A stretch of DNA of 64,000 nt from assembly GCA_963728145.1 (NCBI GenBank), contig CAVSJA010000004.1, positions 124,001-188,000 of the forward strand, given 5' to 3'. A program made the translations under genes and the position numbers. The DNA comes from CAVSJA01 sp963728145. Lineage in GTDB: Bacteria > Bacteroidota > Bacteroidia > Chitinophagales > Chitinophagaceae. Positions 7,212 to 15,772 of the stretch are shown piece after piece. Position 1 is the stretch's first letter. Each line of letters begins with the position of its first letter. Under the pieces are notes generated by a model. That model was not told the origin of the DNA, made no database searches, and saw nothing but the letters and a program-made list of their open reading frames with translations.

Positions 7212-10200
7212 TTAGGTCTCAAACGTGAGCACCACCCTTGTTCCTTTTCCTGGTTGCGATTGCACATCGACGCTTCCGCGAATGGCCCGTACTTTCCGGT
7301 TGAATTCTTCAACGCCTCTTTTCACTTCAGTATCTTCAAGATTATACCCCTTACCATCATCTTCTACACTCAACTGCAGGTGTCCATTACTTCTTTGGAA
7401 ATCGATATTCACCTGGTAGCATTCAGAATTTTCCGCTACTTCTTTTATTATCGTTTTGTATAGTCCAAGCAATCCATTCCTGTATTGCATATCCATCCGC
7501 ATTCTCAATACCGTTTCATCGATATTGAAATTGTAGGCAATATTCTTCAGGGATAGCATTTCGTTGGCGATCTTTTTCATTCGTTCAGCAGTTTTCAACA
7601 TACTGTCGTTCTCCGGGTTGATGCCCCAAAGGATATCATCCATCGCCTCCATGCTATTGCTGGTGCTTCGGGTAATCTTCGAAATATAATCCTTTGCGCC
7701 CTCAGCATCACGATCAATTTTCATCTTAGCCATTTCTCCCAATACATTCACGCTTGCAAGGGTTGCACTCAGGCTTTCATGAAGATTGGTAGCAATACGA
7801 TTTCGTATTTCGTCTTCATTGCGCCTGCGTTGAATACTTCCTTTATAATATTGGTAAACGATTATTGCAGCGATCAGCACGAGGAGACCATAAAACCATG
7901 GGGTTCTCCAGAACGGCGGACGCACATAGATTTTTAGCCTGCTCTCCTCAGAAGATTTTCCATAGGCATTGACAGCTTTTACTTTGAAAACATAATGACC
8001 TGAGGGTACAAAACTATATTGGGACTTTTGTTGCGGATCTCCCGCAATCCAATCTTTATCCAGGCCCTCGAGCATGTAATAATATCGTAATTGGCTTTTC
8101 TGAAGCTGGGAAATGGACGAATAGAATATTGTCATGCTGGTCTTTCCGTATTCTACAGTAATATGCTTTTGTTCCATTACAGAATCGGCGCGAAGGAATT
8201 TGGAACCAATTTGAAAATCGGTTATTTGTACCGGTGGCACTTCCAGGTCGGGAAAGGCTTTTCCCGGATCAAACACCAACATATCATGTTCTGTTCCCAT
8301 GGCAATGCGTCCATCTGGGAAAAGATCAACCGCCGCCAACATGATCCTGCTTTCGACTAAGCCTTCTTCATGCGAGGAAGTCGTGATAATATTTTTCTGA
8401 AAATTATACCGCAAAACACCTTCATCGGTTCCCATCCAGAAATAACCCATTTTATCTTTGACCAGCGAGTGGACGTTGTTAGAAGACAATCCTTCGCTCA
8501 CTCCAATATGTTTGAATGTTTTCGTATTTGTGTTAAGGATACTTATTCCGCGGTTCAATACAAGCATCAAACTATCATCGACTTCTGCGATTCCGGACGT
8601 TCCAGCGTAGAAGAGACTTTTTTCTTTTCCATCCGTGCGGGTGTAATGATCAATCACGCGGCCGTTTTTTCCATCGAGCTTGTATAACCCTGCAGCTTCA
8701 ACGCAAACCCATACGAATCCCTTTGAATCCATGGTAAGATCGTAGACGATATATCCTAAATCCTGTAAGAGAACAAAGCCATCCTCAAAATTATCTTTGC
8801 CGAGTTCCGGATCCCAGCGAACCACGCGTCCTCCCTGCGTGCCGATCCATATTTTACCATAAGGGTCCTCATAGATCTGGCGTATAGTCCTGTTCTTAAA
8901 AATTGCAGGCACCCGATGCACCATTTTCCTTGTTGCTGGATCGTAGACCTTTAATCCACCTCCCTGTTCTCCGATCCATATATCACCATTCCTTCGTTGA
9001 CATAATTGCCAGATTAAACCGCCTGCAATTGTTCTTTCAATCGGCTTAAAACTACTGTCGTAAACAAATATTCCTTCACCCCAGGTTGCTACCCATATTT
9101 CATTATTCCTGGTATAAAGAATACTATTGACAGAATTATCTTTTACTTCTTGATTTGGGAGCCTGTTCTTGATCTTTTTGAACACCTGGGCCTCTGGATT
9201 GAATACATATACACCTTTGTCGGTACATACCCAAAGATTTTCTTCCCGATCATTATAAATATCAAAAACATTGTCGTATTCAATGCTATGCCGGCCTGTA
9301 TATTTCCTTGGGAGAAATTGAAAATTGCCATCATTTTCATTGAGCTGCGCGATAAATGAAAGACCGTACATCCACACCGTACCATTTCTTTGAACAGTAA
9401 TTCCAAGAATTTCATAATACCCAAGCTTTGCGGAATCGAGTTGAAAGTCGTATTCCTTTCTGGTCTTGTTGGCCGGATCATGGCAGATGGCTTTCAATTT
9501 CCACACAGGGGCACCGGGCCAACTAATTACCCATTTTCTGTTCAATTTATCCGTTGCGACATGGGAAACTTCTGTTTGAAATTTACTTCCATCAATTACA
9601 AACTCATTCTCGACATTATTACCTGTGTAACTCAGGATTTTTGTCTTCAAATTATATTTTGCGAGACCCTTATTCGAACCGATCCAATAACAGGAGTTTG
9701 TGCTGTCGTAGTTAATTCCATAAGGGGCCCAATCTTTCGGCAAGTGAATGAAATTATGTTTACTGGAAAATTCGTCTGACGCAGAATCATAAGTATATAT
9801 AGCGTCCCCGGCGTTCACAAAAATCACGTTATCATCATTACCTATGACCATCTTGGCAATTCCACTCATATTGGGGACCTGGCTCCGGTCAATCTTAATC
9901 CTCCGGAATTTATTCGTATTTGGATTTAGTACGCCAATCTGTTCAGCGGCAAACCTGATCCAAAGATTGTGCTTTCGGTCTTCGATCACGTCAGTGACAA
10001 TATCGATCGGAAATGCTTCGTTTCCATCACCATATTTGGTAAAATTCTTCACGTGGGTTCCATCGAATCTGTACAATCCTCTTGACGTTCCGAACCAGAG
10101 ATACCCATTATGGTCTTGCATTGCGCAGGTCACGCCATTTGATGCCAGGCCATCTGTTTTATCAATATGATTGAAAACATATTCTCTGGCTCCCTGTCCA

Positions 10201-10256
10201 AAACCGGAGATCGAAATCAGGGCAATAATTAAACCTTGAATGAGAGCCTTCAGCAT
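7212..10256 (-). CDS. Two-component-propeller sensor histidine kinase
   Basis: About 1014 residues from the ATG at 10256, which opens a proper signal peptide (MLKALIQGLIIALISISGFG). A longer in-frame extension to 10385 exists but reads through an intergenic repeat and is rejected. Periplasmic part: many Reg_prop blades (DHNGYLWFGTSRGLYRFDG type, recurring W(I/V/F)GT), then a Y_Y_Y domain (YYYMLEGLDKDW, VKAVNAYGKSS). One membrane segment (WFYGLLVLIAAIIVYQYY), then a dimerisation/His domain with NLHESLSATLASV and a HATPase with VEDDGKGYN and GKGTRVVLTF. No receiver or AraC domain is fused, unlike classical hybrid HTCS proteins, so it needs a separate regulator. Confidence 0.92.
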   Translation of the reverse strand: MLKALIQGLIIALISISGFGQGAREYVFNHIDKTDGLASNGVTCAMQDHNGYLWFGTSRGLYRFDGTHVKNFTKYGDGNEAFPIDIVTDVIEDRKHNLWIRFAAEQIGVLNPNTNKFRRIKIDRSQVPNMSGIAKMVIGNDDNVIFVNAGDAIYTYDSASDEFSSKHNFIHLPKDWAPYGINYDSTNSCYWIGSNKGLAKYNLKTKILSYTGNNVENEFVIDGSKFQTEVSHVATDKLNRKWVISWPGAPVWKLKAICHDPANKTRKEYDFQLDSAKLGYYEILGITVQRNGTVWMYGLSFIAQLNENDGNFQFLPRKYTGRHSIEYDNVFDIYNDREENLWVCTDKGVYVFNPEAQVFKKIKNRLPNQEVKDNSVNSILYTRNNEIWVATWGEGIFVYDSSFKPIERTIAGGLIWQLCQRRNGDIWIGEQGGGLKVYDPATRKMVHRVPAIFKNRTIRQIYEDPYGKIWIGTQGGRVVRWDPELGKDNFEDGFVLLQDLGYIVYDLTMDSKGFVWVCVEAAGLYKLDGKNGRVIDHYTRTDGKEKSLFYAGTSGIAEVDDSLMLVLNRGISILNTNTKTFKHIGVSEGLSSNNVHSLVKDKMGYFWMGTDEGVLRYNFQKNIITTSSHEEGLVESRIMLAAVDLFPDGRIAMGTEHDMLVFDPGKAFPDLEVPPVQITDFQIGSKFLRADSVMEQKHITVEYGKTSMTIFYSSISQLQKSQLRYYYMLEGLDKDWIAGDPQQKSQYSFVPSGHYVFKVKAVNAYGKSSEESRLKIYVRPPFWRTPWFYGLLVLIAAIIVYQYYKGSIQRRRNEDEIRNRIATNLHESLSATLASVNVLGEMAKMKIDRDAEGAKDYISKITRSTSNSMEAMDDILWGINPENDSMLKTAERMKKIANEMLSLKNIAYNFNIDETVLRMRMDMQYRNGLLGLYKTIIKEVAENSECYQVNIDFQRSNGHLQLSVEDDGKGYNLEDTEVKRGVEEFNRKVRAIRGSVDVQSQPGKGTRVVLTFET

Positions 10257-10333
10257 ATTGTAAAAATACACCTTAGACCGGGATAGGTTTAGGGAGGTGG
10301 ATGAATTGAGGAATTCCCGGAATGAATTGAATA

Positions 10334-10477
10334 GTTTGGCGTTTGGAGTTTGGGGTTTGGCGTTCTTTAGGCGTAGCATACTCAATATCTATTGAAATAT
10401 TATTTGCTTAGGACAATTCGAATTTTTTCGGCGACTACGCCTTGATAACGCCAAACCCCAAACTCCAAACGCCAAAC
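10334..10477. repeat. 31-bp perfect inverted repeat of NCCAAAC heptamers
   Basis: Left arm 10334-10364 and right arm 10447-10477 are exact reverse complements over 31 bases; each is built from four heptamers of the (G/C/T)CCAAAC family. After a symmetric 4-base internal gap a second 8-bp stem (AGGCGTAG at 10369-10376, CTACGCCT at 10435-10442) continues the hairpin, leaving a loop of 58 bases. Total 144 bases. It lies upstream of the propeller kinase start codon. Confidence 0.85.
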
Positions 10478-10752
10478 CTAACCTGCTTTCTGCGGTTTTA
10501 TGCCGGAAAATGCACAATTCATCCTGAATGCCCTTTACTTCCGTCCAAATTCAATTCATCTTTGTGTAGCAATTGAGAATAATAAGGACGAGAACAAAAG
10601 ATCAGGAAGATAAACGGTAAGAATGGAATTATGAACCCACCTATGAGATCAAACCTTATCAATATGGACGGTCAAATGGAGTAAAGGGAAAAAAGTCACT
10701 AGCCATGAGTAAGAACTTCGAGAAGCAAGCAAGCCCAAACTCCAAACTTAAA

Positions 10753-10833
10753 GAAGCCCCGTAAGGCTTCAAACTTAAAAGGAAACCCCGTAAGGTTTCA
10801 AAAACTAAGAGCCCCGTAAGGCTCTTTTTTTTT
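10753..10833 (+). terminator. Three tandem hairpins with identical CCGTAA loops, last with T tract
   Basis: Hairpin 1 (10753-10770) stem GAAGCC/GGCTTC; hairpin 2 (10782-10799) stem GAAACC/GGTTTC; hairpin 3 (10807-10826) stem AAGAGCC/GGCTCTT followed by nine T (10825-10833). All three have the loop CCGTAA and similar AAACTTAAA-like linkers, while stem bases covary. Hairpin 3 is a good Rho-independent terminator on the plus strand. A related core (GCCCCGTAA) forms the terminator at 39842. Confidence 0.8.
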
Positions 10834-10941
10834 GCCTGTCGCAATTCGCCCGGTCAATACGTCAATTCATTCAGCTTCCCCTTTTGCTAACGGTCGTTCT
10901 TGGTGAATTTTACACCTGAATCTATTGGTCAAATAATATTA

Positions 10942-11628
10942 ATGAGTATGAAAAGGTACGATGCGTTTAAACAAATTCACAAAGGCTTGCGGGCATTGCT
11001 TTACGACACTGCACTTTATTTACAGCATACAGATTTTTCAAGTTATGAAGAAGCGGATCTGGCATTTGATAAACTGGAGTCTGTGTTGAAAGCATTTCAT
11101 TTACATGCGGAACACGAAGAAGGATACCTGTTAGCCGCCTGTGGGTTGGTAAATCCAATATTGGTAAAAGAATTCGAGTCTGAACATGAAAAAGGTGAAT
11201 TCCTTTCTCACCGTTTGAGAAGTTTGGTAATGGTATTTAAGTATGCCACTTGCACAAGTTCCAGGCTTGAAGCTGGGGATGCGATATGCAAAGCTTTCAA
11301 CGAGTTCATAGCTTTTAGTCTTTATCATATGAATAAGGAAGAAGAGAAACTAAACGACACTTTATGGTCGCACTATAAAGATGAAGAGATCATCGCGATC
11401 CAGAAAAAACTCGTGGAATCGATTCCCAATGCCGATTTACAATTTGCTCATTCCTGGATGTTGAAAGGGAATAGTAATGGGGAAGTGATCATCTGGTTGA
11501 GAACTGTCAAAAATAGCGCTCCCGATTTTGTGTTCAAAGGATTGATGAATCTTGCTGAATCGATATTACCGGAGGAACGTTGGGCAAGAGTGCAGGAAGG
11601 ATTAGTTGATGGTGCGATGGTGGCGTAG
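10942..11628 (+). CDS. Hemerythrin-like (HHE) domain protein
   Basis: About 228 residues, cytoplasmic. A four-helix bundle pattern with spaced His/Glu suits hemerythrin: an early IHKGLRALLYD helix, FHLHAEHEEGYLL, ESEHEKGEFLSHRL, and FSLYHMNKEEEKLND. These could ligate a diiron centre, with roles such as oxygen, NO or iron handling in related proteins. C-terminal about 80 residues (IPNADLQFAHSWMLKG onward) look like an added alpha-helical domain. Start: ATG at 10942 or 10948; the longer in-frame start at 10900 is less likely. Unlinked to a recognisable pathway. Confidence 0.7.
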   Translation: MSMKRYDAFKQIHKGLRALLYDTALYLQHTDFSSYEEADLAFDKLESVLKAFHLHAEHEEGYLLAACGLVNPILVKEFESEHEKGEFLSHRLRSLVMVFKYATCTSSRLEAGDAICKAFNEFIAFSLYHMNKEEEKLNDTLWSHYKDEEIIAIQKKLVESIPNADLQFAHSWMLKGNSNGEVIIWLRTVKNSAPDFVFKGLMNLAESILPEERWARVQEGLVDGAMVA

Positions 11629-11629
11629 T

Positions 11630-11773
11630 AGTCGGGAGTCATTCGCAACTTAGCAACAAACAATAATCAATAATCGTCGAACATAATGAATTTTCGAATT
11701 CATTATGTTCGACGATTATTGATTATTAACTATTGATTATTGTATTGACTCCTGACTCCTGACTCCCGACTCT
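11630..11773. repeat. Nested palindrome with 31-bp perfect stem and TTCG loop
   Basis: Inner stem: 11662-11692 pairs exactly with 11697-11727, loop TTCG (11693-11696). Outer arms: AGTCGGGAGTCA (11630-11641) pairs with TGACTCCCGACT (11760-11771). The right outer side continues a GACTCCY heptamer array (11747-11773) and CAATAAT-type heptamers flank the inner stem. Between the hemerythrin-like gene and the cytochrome c gene, both on the plus strand. Confidence 0.9.
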
Positions 11774-11873
11774 CTCTCAGCTCATCCTACAAAAAACACA
11801 ATTCATTATTATCCCTCTTTACTTCGCTTGATTGATGTCGTTAGTTTGTAATGAAATTGTAAAATCAGAGATC

Positions 11874-12455
11874 ATGAAAAAGACTTTGCTTGCAATTACA
11901 GCAATCGTATCGATCGGCAGCCTGATCATCGCATGCAACGCGAATAAAGCAGAAGAACCGATAAAACTTGTTGCAGGAAAATATACGCCTGAAATGGTGA
12001 AGAGAGGCGAATACCTCGTTACGATTATGCTTTGCAATGATTGTCATACGCCGAAGATCCCGGGAGCATCAGGAATGGGCTTCGATAGTTCCCGTTTATT
12101 GAGCGGACATCCGGCAGATGAACAGATTCCACAAGTTGATCCCGAAGCAAACAAAGGATGGATCTATTTTAACTATGGACTTACAGCGATAAAAGGTCCC
12201 TGGGGTACTTCATTTACCCGAAACCTGACAAGCGATACCACCGGTATTGGGGCTTGGACAGAAGAACAATTTAAAAAAGCTTTGACGCAGGGAAAATATA
12301 AAGGGCTTGAAGGCACAAGAACCTTATTGCCTCCAATGCCATGGGAGAATTTCAAAAACATGAAAGATGAAGATGTACGAGACATTTTTGCTTATTTGAA
12401 ATCTACAAGACCTATCAAGAATGTAGTTCCGGAGCCGTTGCCTCCGGGGGAATAG
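11874..12455 (+). CDS. Cytochrome c lipoprotein, monoheme
   Basis: About 193 residues from ATG 11874, chosen because it begins a lipoprotein signal (MKKTLLAITAIVSIGSL followed by IIAC). One haem c site, CNDCH, near residue 54; a probable distal Met in LPPMPWENF. The C-terminal MKDEDVRDIFAYLKST matches the last helix of class I cytochromes c. It should be anchored to a membrane on the periplasmic side and carry electrons. Similar proteins occur alone in Bacteroidota as c-type cytochromes of unassigned partner; no oxidase is nearby. The stop codon merges directly into the heptamer array that follows. Confidence 0.85.
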   Translation: MKKTLLAITAIVSIGSLIIACNANKAEEPIKLVAGKYTPEMVKRGEYLVTIMLCNDCHTPKIPGASGMGFDSSRLLSGHPADEQIPQVDPEANKGWIYFNYGLTAIKGPWGTSFTRNLTSDTTGIGAWTEEQFKKALTQGKYKGLEGTRTLLPPMPWENFKNMKDEDVRDIFAYLKSTRPIKNVVPEPLPPGE

Positions 12456-12525
12456 GCAATAGGCAATGGGCAATGGGCAATGGGCAAGAGGCAATAGGCA
12501 ATAGGCAATGGGCAATAGGCAAGTG
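12456..12525. repeat. GCAATRR heptamer array
   Basis: Ten heptamers in phase (GCAATAG, GCAATGG, with GCAAGAG and GCAAGTG variants) beginning at the base after the cytochrome stop codon. One-sided. 62 bases upstream of the glycosyltransferase start. Confidence 0.85.
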
Positions 12526-12587
12526 GCGAATCAACAATTAGAAATAATCAGATCAATTAATAACCATAATCATTAAACCTTTTCACT

Positions 12588-13973
12588 ATGACTCCGAAAA
12601 AAATCCTGTTTGGCTGTGTACCGGCAGACGGGCATTTTAATCCGCTTACCGGACTCGCGATGCACTTAAAATCGAAGGGCCACGATGTTCGATTTTATAC
12701 CCAGGAAATTTATAAGGAGAAACTTGACAAGATGGGTATACCATTTTATCCATTCGTGAACGCTCCTCAATCGAATGTTTTCAATTTTGAAAGTTTCTAT
12801 CCTGAAAGAGCAAAGATCAAAAGCCAGGTAGGAAAGTTTCGTTACGACCTCGAACATATTTTCGTCGGAAATACGATGAAATGTTTTGAGGATATCAAAA
12901 ATATTCATGAAGCTTTTCCCTTTGATTTATTCATTGCGGATATACTTATGACGGCTCCTCCCATCGTAAAGGAAAAACTGAATGTTCCGGTTATTGCAGT
13001 TGGAGTTATTCCTTTAATGGAAACTTCAAGAGATCTCCCTCCCGGAGGCTTGGGTTGGCATCCTGCCACTACATTATTAGGGAAAGTGAAGCACGCTTTA
13101 ATGAGAAAACTCACCGATAAAATGATATTCAGTCGTCCGAACAAGTTGTTCAGGCAATTGATGATTGAAAACGGAATTGAACCACCTCCTGGCAATTTAT
13201 TCGATATGCTGTATCGCAGCGCCTCGGTCGTATTGCAGAGCGGAACACCGGGATTTGAATATAGCAGAAGCGATATGAGTAAGAATATCCGTTACGTTGG
13301 ACCATTGCTTCCCTTCAGTCAGCGTGAACGCAAGACTTATCAACTTCCCAACCGGGAGAAATATAAAAAAGTAGTTCTGGTAACGCAGGGAACAGTAGAA
13401 AAGGATCCGCAGAAGTTGATCATTCCAACAATTGAAGCCTACAAAAATAGCAGGACCCTCGTGATCGTAACAACGGGAGGGCATAATACAAAGGAGCTTC
13501 GCGAGCGTTATACACAATCGAATATTATCATTGAGGATTATATTCCATTCAATGACGTGATGCCACAGGTAGATGTTTATATTACCAATGGCGGTTATGG
13601 TGGTGTATTATTGGGGATCCAGAACAAAACACCAATGGTAGTTGCGGGTGTTCATGAAGGCAAGAACGAGATTTGCGCAAGAGTTGGTTATTTCAAGCTT
13701 GGCATCGATTTGCGTACAGAATTACCTATACCCAGACAAATTTTTAAGGCAGTAGAAGAAGTTGCGAAAAATCCGCTTTATCGTAGTAACGTAAACAAAC
13801 TCGCTAAAGAATTTCAACAATACAACTCAGCTGAACTTTGCGAAAAGTATGTAAACGAATTACTGGGTGAATCCGAAAATGAATTACCTGGAGATTCTAA
13901 AAACGAATTGCCGGCTCAATCCAAAGGAGACGTGTACATCATGCCTAATTCATATCCGGGCGAGGCGGTGTGA
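12588..13973 (+). CDS. GT1-family glycosyltransferase (MGT/UGT type)
   Basis: 461 residues, GT-B fold. N-terminal acceptor domain begins KKILFGCVPADGHFNPLTGLA, the usual GHxxP start. The C-terminal nucleotide-sugar domain has VLVTQGTVEKDPQKL and ITNGGYGGVLLGIQNKTPMV, the degenerate UGT donor motif, followed by GVHEGKNEICARV. Homologues transfer sugars from NDP donors onto lipids, polyketides or other small molecules; the acceptor here is unknown. The last 40 residues are an unusual tail with three related segments (NELLGESE, NELPGDSK, NELPAQSK) that look like a short internal duplication. Single gene, closed by a strong terminator at 14011. Confidence 0.88.
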   Translation: MTPKKILFGCVPADGHFNPLTGLAMHLKSKGHDVRFYTQEIYKEKLDKMGIPFYPFVNAPQSNVFNFESFYPERAKIKSQVGKFRYDLEHIFVGNTMKCFEDIKNIHEAFPFDLFIADILMTAPPIVKEKLNVPVIAVGVIPLMETSRDLPPGGLGWHPATTLLGKVKHALMRKLTDKMIFSRPNKLFRQLMIENGIEPPPGNLFDMLYRSASVVLQSGTPGFEYSRSDMSKNIRYVGPLLPFSQRERKTYQLPNREKYKKVVLVTQGTVEKDPQKLIIPTIEAYKNSRTLVIVTTGGHNTKELRERYTQSNIIIEDYIPFNDVMPQVDVYITNGGYGGVLLGIQNKTPMVVAGVHEGKNEICARVGYFKLGIDLRTELPIPRQIFKAVEEVAKNPLYRSNVNKLAKEFQQYNSAELCEKYVNELLGESENELPGDSKNELPAQSKGDVYIMPNSYPGEAV

Positions 13974-14010
13974 TTTAGATTGGGAATTGGTTGTTAGTTA
14001 TTAGTTATTG

Positions 14011-14044
14011 GGAATTGGGAGGGAACTCTCAATTCCTTTTTTTA
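14011..14044 (+). terminator. Rho-independent terminator with GGAA tetraloop
   Basis: Stem GGAATTGGGAG (14011-14021) pairs with CTCTCAATTCC (14026-14036) over 11 bp with one G-U pair; loop GGAA (GNRA type); then seven T. Positioned 38 bases after the glycosyltransferase stop. Confidence 0.85.
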
Positions 14045-14077
14045 TTTTAATTATTGTTTGTCGTCAAGAAACAATTG

Positions 14078-14105
14078 ACTTCCGACTCCCGACTCCAGAC
14101 TCCAA
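14078..14105. repeat. GACTCCY heptamer array
   Basis: Four heptamers (GACTTCC, GACTCCC, GACTCCA, GACTCCA), same family as at 11747-11773. Lies in the spacer before the M14 carboxypeptidase. Confidence 0.7.
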
Positions 14106-14189
14106 TTCATCCTCTTCCTTCCTCAACTCGTAACATCCCTACTTCTTTTTCGGTTATTGCTGATAGAAATTCGTGCGGTAATTATAAAA

Positions 14190-15248
14190 ATGAAACAGAT
14201 TCTCCTGATAGCATTCATCATAAACCTGAAGCTTGTTGCGAGTAGCCATGCAATAGATAGCATTAAACCAGTAACGACTACAAAGACAGCATATCGTGGT
14301 GTACTAGGCACTACAAAACAAGGCAGAAACATTGAAGCTTATTATTTTCCTGGCAGCAGCGACAAAAGAGCAATCGTGATTGGCGGTATGCATGGATCAG
14401 AGCTTTCCTCAATTGAGATTGCAAGAGTTTTGATCTCCGAACTACAGTCCCGATCGCAATCGGGAGGAAAACGTCCTTATTATAATGTAATTATCATTCC
14501 AACTCTCTTTCCCGACAATGCCGAGAAGGCAAAGGAGAATCCGGAACAAATTGGCAGCACCACAAACCTTGGTCGCTACAGCAGTTCAAATTCAGTGGAT
14601 CCGAACCGGCAGATGCCTTCGCTCGGTAAGTCATTCAATACGAAGAATCCGGTCGATGATCTGGGCCGGGCCATTGAACAGGAAAATCAGGTATTACTTC
14701 AATTAATTGAAAAATATCGTCCTCAACGCATTATTAATATTCATGCAATAAGAGATAAAGATCGTGCCGGAATTTTTGCCGATCCAAGGACATCAGCAAA
14801 TGGTATTGCGCTGGATTATAGATCAGACAGTAGCCTTGCAATATTGATGGCCTTGTATATTCATTTGAGTGGCGGTGAAGTGAAGGGCAATAATCTTTCT
14901 AAAAAACCTACATCATTATATCATAACGATCCAAAGATCTCTGCCCCAGGTACGCTGCAGCCAAGAAATTTGAGTGGCTCATCCTTACCTGGACATCGCG
15001 GACATGGTGTTTCGCTGGGAGGTTGGGCGACCACTGCTGTCAAAGATGCTGATCATCCACAATTAAACAGATCGGCAATCCGGCTTTTCACTATGGAATT
15101 TCCGGGATATAAAAGATCAATTGATTATTCAAACCGTATAACTCAGGAACAAACCAGAAAAAATATTCAGCTCTATGCTTCATCCATACTCGAAGTTTTC
15201 CTTGAAAAATACGAGGTGGAAGTAGATGATTTATTCACCTCCCGATAG
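14190..15248 (+). CDS. M14-family zinc carboxypeptidase, secreted
   Basis: About 352 residues from ATG 14190, which gives a signal peptide (KQILLIAFIINLKLVASSHA). M14 features: GGMHGSELSSIE with the Zn ligands His and Glu (HxxE) near residue 77, NIHAIRDKD supplying the third His ligand, and MEFPGY near the C-terminus with the catalytic Glu. Also SVDPNRQMP resembling the NxNR substrate-carboxylate site. The layout resembles murein peptide amidases and gamma-D-glutamyl-diaminopimelate carboxypeptidases, so a cell-wall peptide substrate is plausible but inferred. No operon partner apparent. Confidence 0.85.
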   Translation: MKQILLIAFIINLKLVASSHAIDSIKPVTTTKTAYRGVLGTTKQGRNIEAYYFPGSSDKRAIVIGGMHGSELSSIEIARVLISELQSRSQSGGKRPYYNVIIIPTLFPDNAEKAKENPEQIGSTTNLGRYSSSNSVDPNRQMPSLGKSFNTKNPVDDLGRAIEQENQVLLQLIEKYRPQRIINIHAIRDKDRAGIFADPRTSANGIALDYRSDSSLAILMALYIHLSGGEVKGNNLSKKPTSLYHNDPKISAPGTLQPRNLSGSSLPGHRGHGVSLGGWATTAVKDADHPQLNRSAIRLFTMEFPGYKRSIDYSNRITQEQTRKNIQLYASSILEVFLEKYEVEVDDLFTSR

Positions 15249-15399
15249 GATCGGGGCAAAACTAAAAGCCATGATGAATTTATTTTGGAAACGCAGAAAA
15301 AAATCAAATGGGATCAGCTCAATCGCGATTTATTTGATACTCAGAAGCGGCATCCGCTAGCCCTACTTGCATCAGCCATTAACCATTAAACCATCAGCC

Positions 15400-15753
15400 A
15401 TGAAACTTGTATCATCAAATTATTCAAACATTAATGCACCGGCTCTATTATTGCCGGAAAGAAATACCAGTTGGCATCTCTTGCTGGATGATATTATCGG
15501 TATTGAAGCGCTCAGTAATTACAGCAGAGTTTATTGCAGACAGCGGAATGCTCCAATCGTTGTTGCGAAAACGCTTAAGTGGTTTGAGGAGAGACTCGAA
15601 TCAACACTATTCACCCGCGTTCATCACGGATATCTCGTGAACAACAAACATGTTCTTTCTGTCAACGGAAACCAGTTGAAATTAGGTAATGGAGCGTTGA
15701 TACCTATCAGCAGAAGAAAAAAGACAGCAGTTGAGAGAGCGTTGAGAGCATAG
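15400..15753 (+). CDS. Solo LytTR DNA-binding protein
   Basis: About 117 residues from ATG 15400. A single LytTR domain without receiver: LLDDIIGIEALSNYSRVYC, TLKWFEERL, TRVHHGYLVNNKHV and IPISRRKK match the ten-strand LytTR pattern. A membrane domain is absent, so this is not a LytTR-membrane pair. Function is presumably DNA binding controlled by expression or by another protein. Convergent with the broken arabinofuranosidase gene 19 bases away. An ATG at 15367 would add 11 residues, mainly a CATTAACCATTAAACCATC repeat, and is less likely. Confidence 0.8.
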   Translation: MKLVSSNYSNINAPALLLPERNTSWHLLLDDIIGIEALSNYSRVYCRQRNAPIVVAKTLKWFEERLESTLFTRVHHGYLVNNKHVLSVNGNQLKLGNGALIPISRRKKTAVERALRA

Positions 15754-15772
15754 AAACCCGGACGGAACGCTC

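Larger units (their letters stand above)
10257..10941. other. 685-base non-coding region with inverted repeat and triple hairpin
   Basis: Divergent spacer between the propeller kinase and the hemerythrin-like gene. It holds a 31-bp perfect inverted repeat (10334-10364 / 10447-10477), a gene-free stretch with no convincing ORF (10480-10750), and three tandem hairpins (10753-10833) ending in a T tract on the plus strand. No gene upstream of the hairpins on the plus strand was found, so a small RNA ending there is possible. Confidence 0.6.

Noticed and set aside
10257..10385. N-terminal extension of the propeller kinase to 10385
   Set aside because: The extension reads through the NCCAAAC inverted repeat and lacks a signal peptide, whereas ATG 10256 opens one directly.
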